Shown here in pieces: positions 1 through 7,062 of a DNA stretch of 64,000 nucleotides (position 1 is its first letter; every line of letters starts with the position of its first letter). A model generated the notes under the pieces. It was not told where the DNA came from and ran no database searches. It worked only from the letters and a program-made list of their open reading frames with translations. The translations under genes and the position numbers were made by a program. The stretch comes from Anaerofustis stercorihominis DSM 17244 (lineage in GTDB: Bacteria; Bacillota; Clostridia; Eubacteriales; Anaerofustaceae), in the NCBI RefSeq assembly GCF_000154825.1, contig NZ_DS560019.1:434001-498000 (forward strand), read 5' to 3'.

Positions 1-988
1 CTTTGATAGAGTAAATCAAATAATCGACACTGAAGAAATCATCATTGTTATCAGATAAAATCTGAGCTGTCAAATCAAGATTTTGACTGAACCCGCAGGC
101 TCCGCTTCTTCCCGCAATTTTCCTTGCAAGTCTGTCATATCTTCCACCGTTTATGATTTCTCCTCCGGCATCTATGGAATACACTTTAAACATGATACCG
201 CTGTAATAATTCATAGCATTTGTAAAGCCCAAATCAAGATAAACATATTTATCCAAATCATAAAGTTTTAAAATATTATAAACGCCCTCTATTTTATCAA
301 GTGCATCGTTCATCTTATCATTTATTGCTATGGTTCTTGCTTTATTTATGACTTCTTCAAAATCTCCGAAAAGCATACAAATATCAATTAACTTATCTTT
401 ATATTTTATATCAACATTTTTCTTGTCGAGATAACTTATTAAATCATCTCTGTTTTTTTGTTCAATAAATTTATGGACTATCTCTACCTCATCTTTTTTG
501 ATTTCGTCGATTTCCTCAATCAATGCATATACAAAATCGGCATGTGATAAATCAAGTCTTATATCTTTAATACCAAGGGCAAAAAGGCTGTTTATTGCAA
601 GCGCTATGATATCGCTGTCCACGATATCGCTTTCCTTTAAAAAACATTCTACTCCGGTTTGATTGATTTCATCTAAAGTATAATCTTTATTCATATTTCT
701 GAATACTTTTGCTTCATAAAAATATTTTTCATTTTCCTTGCTTTTAAGTGTTGAGACTGTCTTTAAAACATGGAAAGTAGCATCAGCTCTTATCACCAAA
801 ATATTTCCGTTTCCGTCTATTAATTTCAATTCCTCATTCTGATGTGAAAAATTAAATTTTTTATATAATTCATATGGCATAAACATAGGTATAGTTATCT
901 GCTCATAACCATATTTTTTATAAAACATACTTAGCGTATCTTTTAAAAATGCGTATTTTTTTTGTGTGTTATCTTCTCTATGTAACAT
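1..988 (-). CDS. hisZ: ATP phosphoribosyltransferase regulatory subunit HisZ (C-terminus beyond window)
   Basis: The reverse strand is open from an ATG at 986-988 to the window edge, 329 codons without a stop. The product looks like HisZ, the catalytically inactive histidyl-tRNA-synthetase paralogue that pairs with short-form HisG in the first step of histidine synthesis. Visible class II synthetase-like pieces are an N-terminal helix, RADATFHVLKT (motif-2 region) and GEIINGGRYDRLARKIAG near the end. No HIGH-type or anticodon-binding features appear. AGGTTTAG precedes the start and TATAAT lies at 1030-1035 on the minus strand. hisG would be expected just outside the window. The alternative, a true HisS, is disfavoured by the divergent motifs. 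Confidence 0.82.
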   Translation of the reverse strand, partial: MLHREDNTQKKYAFLKDTLSMFYKKYGYEQITIPMFMPYELYKKFNFSHQNEELKLIDGNGNILVIRADATFHVLKTVSTLKSKENEKYFYEAKVFRNMNKDYTLDEINQTGVECFLKESDIVDSDIIALAINSLFALGIKDIRLDLSHADFVYALIEEIDEIKKDEVEIVHKFIEQKNRDDLISYLDKKNVDIKYKDKLIDICMLFGDFEEVINKARTIAINDKMNDALDKIEGVYNILKLYDLDKYVYLDLGFTNAMNYYSGIMFKVYSIDAGGEIINGGRYDRLARKIAGRSGACGFSQNLDLTAQILSDNNDDFFSVDYLIYSIK

Positions 989-1322
989 ACTAAACCTCCC
1001 AGTCAAAGACTAATAAGTATAATTAATTTATTATACCATATTTACCCACTTAGGAAAATAAGAATTAAAAAAATTCTGAAAATTAAATCTATTTTTTAAT
1101 TTTAAATAATTATTCAACTATAGATATAATTATGATTGATTATTACACTTGGTTTAAAATTTTTATAAACAAAATATTATAATTATTCATTTTAATTCTA
1201 GCAAACAAAACTTTATTTTTCCTTAAAAATATAAATATTCACTTATTTTTATAAAGAATTTCACTTAATTTACTACCTTTAAAATTATTATTTAAATATA
1301 AATAATTCCATATAAAAAATAA
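989..1322. other. AT-rich intergenic region
   Basis: About 330 bases of very AT-rich DNA between the divergent-side start of hisZ and the terminator of the next minus-strand gene. Apart from the hisZ -10 box (1030-1035) I see no gene, hairpin or repeat. No T-box leader is visible in front of hisZ. Confidence 0.6.
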
Positions 1323-1345
1323 AAAAGGACTTTTTAAGTCCTTTT
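1323..1345 (-). terminator. Intrinsic terminator of the DUF975-like gene
   Basis: Ten-base-pair stem AAAAGGACTT/AAGTCCTTTT with a TTT loop, followed on the minus strand by a T-rich tail. It sits just past the stop codon at 1367. Confidence 0.85.
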
Positions 1346-1366
1346 ATTTTTATTTATTAAAATCTT

Positions 1367-2254
1367 TTATAAATTTTCATTTATATCATTCTCATAATCT
1401 GATTTAGATTCGATTAAATTATCGTTGTCATTATTATTTTTAAGGATCCTATTAAATAAAATAGCGATTGCTAAAGAAAAATATAAAGACAGACCTATAA
1501 TGCATATTACCCAAAGTATCGTAATCAAAATCACAAGTATAACACCAAAACCACTCTCACTGCCTACACCTACAAAAAGGGCAATAAAGAAAGGAATACA
1601 AGTAATAATGATCAATAACAAAAACCATAAATTCAATAAAACATAGTTTTTAATATTTTTAAACCCAATAGAAAAAGTATTACTGAATAGATTTTTCTTT
1701 AAACCTTCATCTTCTTTTGCAACAATACCCATAGACAGTGCCGGAAAAATATCACATACCAATGATACTCCAGAAACAATCAAAACGTAAAACAATATCT
1801 TCGGAAAAATAGATAAAATTATATTTGCCATCATATTACGGGAAATAAAAGGATATGAGTTATAGATGTTCACAAAATCACTTGTAAAGAATATCATTCC
1901 CAGTAAAATAGATATTGCTATTATTATAATAATAAGTAAAAGCTGAAGTAAATATACAAGCACGCATTCCTTTACATTAGGTAAAAATGAAAACAAGTCG
2001 GTTACACTAAAATCCTTTTCGTCATCTATCTTAAATAAAATCTTATAAAGTCCTATCCCAAGGGCTGTGGACACATATAAGTTAATCAAGTATATCAATA
2101 TTTGCATCAATGGAACCTCACTGAAAATATTGGTCCCTATATAAGATATAGCCATTGAAACCAAAGATACTAATAACACACAACCGAGAAGTCGCCATAA
2201 ATTCTTTTTAAGAAGTTCGGCGGCACGACTTTTTATCTCTTTTAAACTAATCAT
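1367..2254 (-). CDS. Polytopic membrane protein, DUF975-like
   Basis: A 295-residue integral membrane protein. The N-terminus MISLKEIKSRAAELLKKN is the short basic helix typical of DUF975 proteins, followed by about six hydrophobic segments and a charged, Asn/Asp-rich C-terminal tail. I chose the ATG at 2252-2254 because GGGAGG lies five bases upstream; an in-frame ATG five codons earlier has no ribosome-binding site. The gene is monocistronic with its own terminator. No catalytic motif is visible and the function of the family is unknown. The family call rests on the N-terminal pattern and topology only. Confidence 0.6.
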   Translation of the reverse strand: MISLKEIKSRAAELLKKNLWRLLGCVLLVSLVSMAISYIGTNIFSEVPLMQILIYLINLYVSTALGIGLYKILFKIDDEKDFSVTDLFSFLPNVKECVLVYLLQLLLIIIIIAISILLGMIFFTSDFVNIYNSYPFISRNMMANIILSIFPKILFYVLIVSGVSLVCDIFPALSMGIVAKEDEGLKKNLFSNTFSIGFKNIKNYVLLNLWFLLLIIITCIPFFIALFVGVGSESGFGVILVILITILWVICIIGLSLYFSLAIAILFNRILKNNNDNDNLIESKSDYENDINENL

Positions 2255-2440
2255 AATTTCCTCCCACATTAAATAAATCCTATATTGTTTTAAAACATAA
2301 ATATATATTCACATCAATTTAATCTAATATCATGTTATTATCAAATTATATATTATAAAGTATATTTTTATTATGATATTTCTTAAATACTCTTAATCTA
2401 ATATAAATTTTTATAAGTTTATATTATTAAGTTATATTAT

Positions 2441-2470
2441 AAAAAAGTAATATGCAAATCAGCATATTAC
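2441..2470 (-). terminator. Intrinsic terminator of the 26-residue peptide gene
   Basis: Stem GTAATATGC/GCATATTAC (2447-2455 with 2462-2470), six-base loop, followed by six T on the minus strand. It lies 16 bases after the stop of the small gene, which supports that gene being a real transcription unit. Confidence 0.8.
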
Positions 2471-2485
2471 CCTCTTAGTTGTATA

Positions 2486-2566
2486 TTATTTTAAGAAAAA
2501 TACCCATATTGCTAATGCTACTACCAATAATCCTTCAACAATAACCATGGCTTTTTTAGCGTTCAT
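2486..2566 (-). CDS. 26-residue single-span membrane peptide
   Basis: Short reading frame starting with MNAKKAMVIVEGLLVV and ending in WVFFLK. It has a consensus ribosome-binding site (GGAGGATAAT, six bases from the ATG) and a dedicated intrinsic terminator, so expression is likely despite the size. Two lysines precede one hydrophobic helix of about 19 residues, giving a small bitopic membrane peptide. No toxin-antitoxin antisense RNA is evident, and no homologue is recognised. Function unknown. Confidence 0.6.
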   Translation of the reverse strand: MNAKKAMVIVEGLLVVALAIWVFFLK

Positions 2567-2630
2567 ATTATCCTCCATAAGCAAATCTTATTTTTAATAA
2601 TTATAACATAATTTTACTATTTAACAATAT

Positions 2631-3473
2631 CTATATTGAATTCTTAAAGTCTTTTGCATTTATGAATTTCTCATATTTAATCATTTGGCCGTACTTAACG
2701 AATGCACCCGGCTGCGAAGCATATAAATCAAGCAAGTCCATTTTTTCATCTACTTCAGCCTGAGGAAGCTTTTTTAGTTTATCTTCTACTTTGAATAAAT
2801 CACCTTTTTTATAATATCTTGTAAAATAATATAAGTTATTTTTATTTATATATTTTTTATATACTTTTGTTGTTATATTATTGGTATAAATATGATGTAT
2901 ATGTCCATATTCACCCTCAGGATTATGAGTTACTATTTCATCCCATTTTTTATATGTAAGAACTGTTTTAATATCTTCGGTTATATAAGGAATAAATCCG
3001 GCTTTACCCCAATCGACTCTTTCTAATTTATAAGCATCGGGATAAGATAGTATAATTCCTTTATCGTGAGTTTTATTTAATACTTTGTTTATCTCATCAT
3101 ATCTTACGTTTCCTGTCGCTTTTCCGTTAGTCAGACACAATACCAAATAATTATCTTTTATGAGATGAACGCCTCCCCATAAAGTTTCGTCATCTGGATG
3201 AGCCACGATCATAAGTTTATTTACATTTTTTAAGTCTATTTTATCAAGGTCTTTTTTCGTTAAAAAAGGTTTGGTTATTCTTTCTACACTTTTTTTACCG
3301 CTATGCCCCTTAAACATTCTTTGTTCATAATCAAGTCCTGCACTGATTGATTTTAAGGAATATCTGACTGTCGGATTTTCCTTGATACTATCGCAAAAAT
3401 AAAAAGCAACACAAATAATGAGGATATAAGAAAAAATAATTATACCTATTTTTTTGATAATACTATGTTTCAT
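2631..3473 (-). CDS. PIG-L (LmbE-like) family deacetylase, membrane anchored
   Basis: A 280-residue protein with a hydrophobic N-terminal anchor (residues 5-25) and a PIG-L domain. The metal-binding motif AHPDDE is in KLMIVAHPDDETLWGG, and a second histidine cluster, HIHH, follows GEYGH. Such enzymes are Zn-dependent N-deacetylases of GlcNAc-type substrates; here the catalytic domain would face outward. I chose the ATG at 3471-3473 (MKHSIIKK) because the longer in-frame extension would start inside the adjacent tRNA gene. GAAGAGGGAAAA supplies the ribosome-binding site. The substrate is unknown. Confidence 0.85.
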   Translation of the reverse strand: MKHSIIKKIGIIIFSYILIICVAFYFCDSIKENPTVRYSLKSISAGLDYEQRMFKGHSGKKSVERITKPFLTKKDLDKIDLKNVNKLMIVAHPDDETLWGGVHLIKDNYLVLCLTNGKATGNVRYDEINKVLNKTHDKGIILSYPDAYKLERVDWGKAGFIPYITEDIKTVLTYKKWDEIVTHNPEGEYGHIHHIYTNNITTKVYKKYINKNNLYYFTRYYKKGDLFKVEDKLKKLPQAEVDEKMDLLDLYASQPGAFVKYGQMIKYEKFINAKDFKNSI

Positions 3474-3491
3474 TTTTCCCTCTTCTTTCAA

Positions 3492-3566
3492 TGGCGCACC
3501 TGAGAGGAGTCGAACCCCCACTAAACGGTCCGAAGCCGCTTGCTCTATCCATTAAGCTACAGGCAC
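3492..3566 (-). tRNA. tRNA-Arg (anticodon TCG)
   Basis: A 75-base cloverleaf on the minus strand with encoded CCA. Acceptor stem GTGCCTG/CAGGTGC, D-arm GCTTAATGGATAGAGC, anticodon loop CTTCGGA (TCG), four-base variable loop, T-arm GGGGG-TTCGACT-CCTCT. The start of the deacetylase gene lies only 18 bases past its 3' end. Confidence 0.88.
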
Positions 3567-3880
3567 ACCGATACCTTATTTATTCTAACATTTATAAGGG
3601 ATTCTATCAACTGAACATTGAATTTTTAAGAAAAATTTAAGAAAAGTATTTTTTATATTAAATTAATTATTTTATATTTTCAATATAATTTATATAACAA
3701 AAATACCATTAAAATAACAGTAAAACTTTTAAAAACATATTGAAAAAAAGTAAATATAATATTAAAATTCAAAGTGTAGGAACGAGCATAAAATTAAATA
3801 TTTACAATATTATAATGATAAATTTTATTTGTGAGCAATTGTAACATAACGAAACTTTTTTTCAAAAAATCCTAATTTTA
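3567..3880. other. AT-rich intergenic region before the PTS locus
   Basis: Long AT-rich spacer between the tRNA and the first EIIB gene. It contains GTAACATAAC at 3841-3850, which resembles half-sites of the palindromes seen at other promoters of this locus, but no full palindrome. No gene or terminator is visible. Confidence 0.5.
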
Positions 3881-3911
3881 TTGTTTCAAATAAAAGTATT
3901 TATGATATAAT
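3881..3911 (+). promoter_or_regulatory. Putative promoter of the first EIIB gene
   Basis: TATAAT at 3906-3911 with TTGTTT at 3881-3886; the 19-base spacer is longer than ideal. The start codon follows 33 bases after the -10 box. Confidence 0.5.
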
Positions 3912-3944
3912 AGTTTTGTGCAAAAGTAGTATGAAAGGATAATT

Positions 3945-4265
3945 ATGATTACTGTATTAGTTGTATGCGGAAGCGGTGTCGCAACATCGACTTTAGCATC
4001 TGAAAAATTAAAGTCGTTATGTAAAGATGAGAACATAGAAATTGATACATATCAATGCAAGACCTCTGATGCAAAAGCCAGAAAAAAAATGATTGATCCT
4101 GATATTATAGTTACTACTACAAATATGAATGAGGAGTTTGATATACCCGTCATTAACGGAAAAGCGTTGATTTCAGAGGTTGGCATTAAAGAATTTAAAC
4201 TTGAATTCTTTGAAGCTATGGTAAAATTATTGGGCTCTAAATCAAGTTCGGTACAAAACGGTTAA
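3945..4265 (+). CDS. PTS EIIB component, galactitol family
   Basis: A 106-residue cytoplasmic EIIB domain. The phosphorylation loop VVCGSGVATST puts the phospho-cysteine at residue 8, and the domain ends with a conserved (V/L)NGKALISEVGIKEF segment. EIIB accepts phosphate from EIIA and passes it to the sugar during transport by EIIC. It has an eight-residue tail beyond the usual end (KSSSVQNG) and no EIIC beside it; the next gene is a second EIIB. It may serve one of the two EIICs in the locus or act as a phosphorylation sensor for the PRD regulator. The pairing is inference. Confidence 0.85.
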   Translation: MITVLVVCGSGVATSTLASEKLKSLCKDENIEIDTYQCKTSDAKARKKMIDPDIIVTTTNMNEEFDIPVINGKALISEVGIKEFKLEFFEAMVKLLGSKSSSVQNG

Positions 4266-4367
4266 ACCGTTTGTAATAAAAGTTGCTTTAAATAAATCTT
4301 TAAAAGTACATATTTTGGGCAGGTTAGAATTATATTATTTATTTAATTAAACGGAGGATTTTATTAT

Positions 4368-4652
4368 ATGAAAACTATTTTAGTTGCATGTGGAACAGGT
4401 ATTGCTACATCTACAGTAGCTGCAAAAAAATGTGAAGGAATTTGTAAAGAAGCTGGTATTCAAGTTAAAACAGTTCAATGTAAAGCTGCTGAAACTGCTT
4501 CAAAAGTTAAAGTTATCAAACCAGACGTAATCGTTGGTACTACTGATATTCCTGGAGACATCGGTGATACTCCACTTCTTAACGGTAGATGCTTACTTAC
4601 AGGTGTTGGCCTAAAACAATTCAAAGAAGATTTAGTAAACGCTGTTAAATAA
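4368..4652 (+). CDS. PTS EIIB component, galactitol family
   Basis: A 94-residue EIIB with the loop VACGTGIATSTV (Cys8). It is strikingly similar to the EIIB encoded at 10061-10345: both start MKTILVACGT and share KTVQCKAA, suggesting a recent paralogue pair. AACGGAGGATTTT gives a strong ribosome-binding site and an intrinsic terminator follows, so this gene is either the end of a two-EIIB operon or its own unit. No permease gene adjoins it. Its codon choice (GTT, GCT, GGT, ACT) looks like that of a well-expressed gene, unlike the EIIB at 22398. Confidence 0.88.
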   Translation: MKTILVACGTGIATSTVAAKKCEGICKEAGIQVKTVQCKAAETASKVKVIKPDVIVGTTDIPGDIGDTPLLNGRCLLTGVGLKQFKEDLVNAVK

Positions 4653-4771
4653 TTTTTTATTTTATTTTTAAGTATTTATTACGAGAACAAAAAAAGATTT
4701 ATTTAAAAGAACGAAAAACAATTCTATAAACCAAAAATAAAAAAAGTAACTTTATTAAAATGTTAAGACTG

Positions 4772-4805
4772 AGAGTGGATAAGAAATTATCCACTCTTTT
4801 TCTTT
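4772..4805 (+). terminator. Intrinsic terminator after the second EIIB gene
   Basis: Perfect 11-base-pair stem AGAGTGGATAA/TTATCCACTCT with GAAA tetraloop, followed by TTTTCTTTT. Confidence 0.9.
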
Positions 4806-4908
4806 TAATCTTAGTTATGTTTTTGATCTTTAAAAATTATAAAATTCGTAAAATAATTATATAAAGGTTATTATCATTTAAAAAATTTAATAAAGGTAAT
4901 TATGTTTA

Positions 4909-4938
4909 TTGACATGTCAATATTAAGTATGATAGAAT
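4909..4938 (+). promoter_or_regulatory. Putative promoter of the two-SDR operon
   Basis: TTGACA (4909-4914), 18-base spacer, TAGAAT (4933-4938). The -35 box is inside the palindrome TGACATGTCA (4910-4919). A weaker alternative is ATGACA (4951-4956), 17-base spacer, TAATAT. The intergenic region 4653-5046 otherwise holds only the preceding terminator and the operator-like repeats described separately. Confidence 0.55.
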
Positions 4939-4951
4939 ATAAAAAAAGTCA

Positions 4952-4992
4952 TGACATATTATTACTTTTATAATAATATGTTACAAATGTAA
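4952..4992 (+). promoter_or_regulatory. Tandem operator-like palindromes
   Basis: TGACATATTATT (4952-4963) and TTACAAATGTAA (4981-4992), centres 29 bases apart. The same spacing separates two related palindromes at 11934-11974, and TGACATATGTAA recurs at 27750-27761. They probably bind a common regulator. If the 4909-4938 promoter is correct they would lie downstream of the start site; if an activator-dependent promoter lies further down they would be upstream. Confidence 0.4.
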
Positions 4993-5046
4993 GGATTTAT
5001 ATTTATTACAAATTAAAAATCTTTAAAAGACACAAAGGAGAGTAAA

Positions 5047-5799
5047 ATGTTAAAAGGAAAAGTAGCAATTGTAACAGGTGCGGGAACAGGAATAGGAAAA
5101 GCAATAGCAGAGCTTTTTGGCAAAAACCGTGCAGATGTGGTTATTAATTATCGCTCAAGTGAAAAATCAGCTAATGAAGTAAAAGAAACCATTGAAAAAA
5201 TGGGCTCAAAAGCAATTACAATAAAAGCGGATATTTCAAACTATGAAGATTGTGTTAATTTGGTTAATAAAACAATAGAAGAATTTGGACATATAGATAT
5301 TTTGGTAAATAACTCGGGTATGGGTCTTTCTAAGAACAGCATACTGGATATAACTAACGAAGAATATCATAAACTTATGCAAATAAATATGGACGGAACA
5401 TATTACATGACAACCCTGGTATTAAAACAAATGGAAGAACAAAAAACAGGCGGAAGTATTGTAAGTATTTCTTCATCTGCAGTAGAACAGCCAAGCAGCG
5501 GAAACGGCGCTTATGCAATGAGTAAAGCTGGTGTTGAATTATTAATGCGCTCAGTTGCACAAAATCATGGTATCAATAAAATAAGATGCAATATAGTTGC
5601 TCCGGGACCTACAGAAACAGATATGGTCAGAGAATTTTTCAGCGAAGAAAAGAGAAAAAGAGTTACAAACGAAATCCCTCTAAGAAAATTTTCAGAACCA
5701 GCAGAAATTGCTCAAGCAGTACTATTCTTTGCCAGTGATATGTCAAGTAATGTAACAGGTCAAAAAATCCACGTTGACGGTGGCAGAACAATAAGATAA
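5047..5799 (+). CDS. SDR-family NAD(P)-dependent oxidoreductase
   Basis: A 250-residue classical short-chain dehydrogenase. The cofactor loop TGAGTGIG is at residues 10-17, NNSG near 88, the catalytic serine in ISSSA, and Tyr156/Lys160 in YAMSK; the C-terminus DGGRTIR closes the fold. FabG-like sequence, but placed beside EIIB genes and a second SDR, so a polyol or keto-sugar substrate is more likely than acyl-ACP. AAAGGAGAG precedes the ATG. The following SDR starts 17 bases after its stop, indicating co-transcription. Confidence 0.85.
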   Translation: MLKGKVAIVTGAGTGIGKAIAELFGKNRADVVINYRSSEKSANEVKETIEKMGSKAITIKADISNYEDCVNLVNKTIEEFGHIDILVNNSGMGLSKNSILDITNEEYHKLMQINMDGTYYMTTLVLKQMEEQKTGGSIVSISSSAVEQPSSGNGAYAMSKAGVELLMRSVAQNHGINKIRCNIVAPGPTETDMVREFFSEEKRKRVTNEIPLRKFSEPAEIAQAVLFFASDMSSNVTGQKIHVDGGRTIR

Positions 5800-5816
5800 T
5801 TATAAAAGGAGAAAAA

Positions 5817-6635
5817 ATGGAAGAGAAACTTTTAGGAAAAGTTGCCTTAATAACAGGGGCAGCAAGAGGAATAGGAAGAGAATACGCTTTAAGACTTGCT
5901 AAGCTCGGAGCAGATGTAGTAATTACGGATTTAGACATAAAAGCCTCTAAATTCAAAGAAGAAGATGTATTGGCTCCTACAGTAAAAGAAGAGATTGAAG
6001 TACTGGGAAGAAAGTCAATGGCATTTGAAGGTGATGCAACAGATGATGAATTCGGAAAAATGGTAATTGAAGAAGTAATAAAAGAATTCGGACATATTGA
6101 TATTCTCATTAATAATGTAGGCGGAACGGGAGGAGCCGGTCCTGCTCTTGCAACAGAAATGGAAACAGACAAATTTGTACACGCACTACATATAAATCTT
6201 TTATCTGCTTTTATTTTCTGCAAATATGCGGGTAAGCAAATGAAAGCACAAAAGAGCGGCAAAATAATAAATATTTCATCTGTAGGAGGTTCTGTTCCAC
6301 TATTTATCACTCAGGCACATTACTCTGCAGGAAAAGCCGGAGTAGATGCTCTGACAAGAATGTTTGCTCTTGAACTTGCGCCTTACGGAGTAAATGTAAA
6401 TGCGGTTGCACCGGGCTACATACACACGGTTAAATGGGATGCACACTTTGAAGAACAATTTAAAGAATTAACTGAAAAAGTACCTATGGGAAGACTTGGA
6501 ACTACAGAAGACTGTGCGAAAGTAATCGAATTTTTAGCAACTGATTTATCTGATTATATGACAGGACAAGTGCTTTATATTGACGGAGGACTAAAAACAC
6601 TTAATCCGTCTTCATCAAAAGTCAACTTATATTAA
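5817..6635 (+). CDS. SDR-family NAD(P)-dependent oxidoreductase
   Basis: A 272-residue short-chain dehydrogenase with TGAARGIG at residues 13-20, the catalytic serine in NISSV and Tyr169/Lys173 in YSAGK. It differs from its upstream neighbour by an insertion after the second strand (IKASKFKEED region), seen in sugar- or polyol-type SDRs that bind larger substrates. The two genes form an operon; having two unlike SDRs suggests consecutive oxidation and reduction of a sugar, or two substrates. The exact substrate is not readable from sequence. Confidence 0.83.
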   Translation: MEEKLLGKVALITGAARGIGREYALRLAKLGADVVITDLDIKASKFKEEDVLAPTVKEEIEVLGRKSMAFEGDATDDEFGKMVIEEVIKEFGHIDILINNVGGTGGAGPALATEMETDKFVHALHINLLSAFIFCKYAGKQMKAQKSGKIINISSVGGSVPLFITQAHYSAGKAGVDALTRMFALELAPYGVNVNAVAPGYIHTVKWDAHFEEQFKELTEKVPMGRLGTTEDCAKVIEFLATDLSDYMTGQVLYIDGGLKTLNPSSSKVNLY

Positions 6636-6651
6636 TTTTACATCAGAACAC

Positions 6652-6680
6652 TTGAAATCAAATGAAATTTAATTTATAAT
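6652..6680 (+). promoter_or_regulatory. Promoter of the cysteine-less EIIB gene
   Basis: TTGAAA (6652-6657), exact 17-base spacer, TATAAT (6675-6680), followed 20 bases later by the ribosome-binding site AAGGAGAG. This gives the EIIB-like gene its own transcription start, separate from the SDR operon. Confidence 0.7.
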
Positions 6681-6712
6681 ATTAAAGGATAAAATCGTAA
6701 GGAGAGTAAAAT

Positions 6713-6988
6713 ATGAAAATTATAGTAGCAGCAAGCATGAAAGATGCAAAATTTGCTAAATTTGAAGATTTAATTCAAAAAAATTGCGGAAAAGACGTAG
6801 AAGTAGTAAAATGTAATGTAATTACAGACAACATCGAAGAATTAATCGCATCAGAAAATCCTGCAGCAATCGTAAAAGTAGGTGTAAAGGTTCCTGATAC
6901 AGATATTCCTGTAATAGACGGACTAGCTCTTAATTACCCACAAATGGGAGCAAAAAAACTTTTTGATGCTATTAATGCCTTAAAATAA
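6713..6988 (+). CDS. EIIB-like protein lacking the phospho-cysteine
   Basis: A 91-residue protein that aligns end to end with the EIIB proteins of this locus: MKIIVA at the start, VEVVKCN against VKTVQCK in the middle, and IPVIDGLAL...GAKKLFDAINALK against TPLLNGRCL...GLKQFKEDLVNAVK at the end. The phosphorylation loop, VACGTGIATST in its relatives, is replaced by VAASMKDAKFA, so the acceptor cysteine and the glycines are gone; Cys25 and Cys34 lie elsewhere. It therefore cannot be phosphorylated at the usual site. It has its own consensus promoter, ribosome-binding site and terminator, arguing against a decaying copy. A regulatory decoy or structural partner of an EIIA, EIIC or PRD protein is a possible role; that is inference. 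Confidence 0.72.
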   Translation: MKIIVAASMKDAKFAKFEDLIQKNCGKDVEVVKCNVITDNIEELIASENPAAIVKVGVKVPDTDIPVIDGLALNYPQMGAKKLFDAINALK

Positions 6989-7000
6989 TTAAATGAACAA

Positions 7001-7030
7001 AAAAAGACTCTGCATAAGCAGAGCTTTTTT
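7001..7030 (+). terminator. Intrinsic terminator, EIIB-like gene
   Basis: Stem CTCTGC/GCAGAG with ATAA loop, preceded by A-rich and followed by CTTTTTT. It can act in both directions and probably also ends the convergent CHAP gene. Confidence 0.85.
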
Positions 7031-7062
7031 ATATTTATTTTAATATTCAATTAAATTCACTA

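Noticed and set aside
989-1060. T-box or other leader upstream of hisZ
   Set aside because: The distance between the -10 box and the start codon is about 40 bases, too short for a T-box.
5663-6310. A 215-codon minus-strand frame opposite the second SDR gene
   Set aside because: Antisense to an SDR with all catalytic residues in place; composition is that of a mirror frame.
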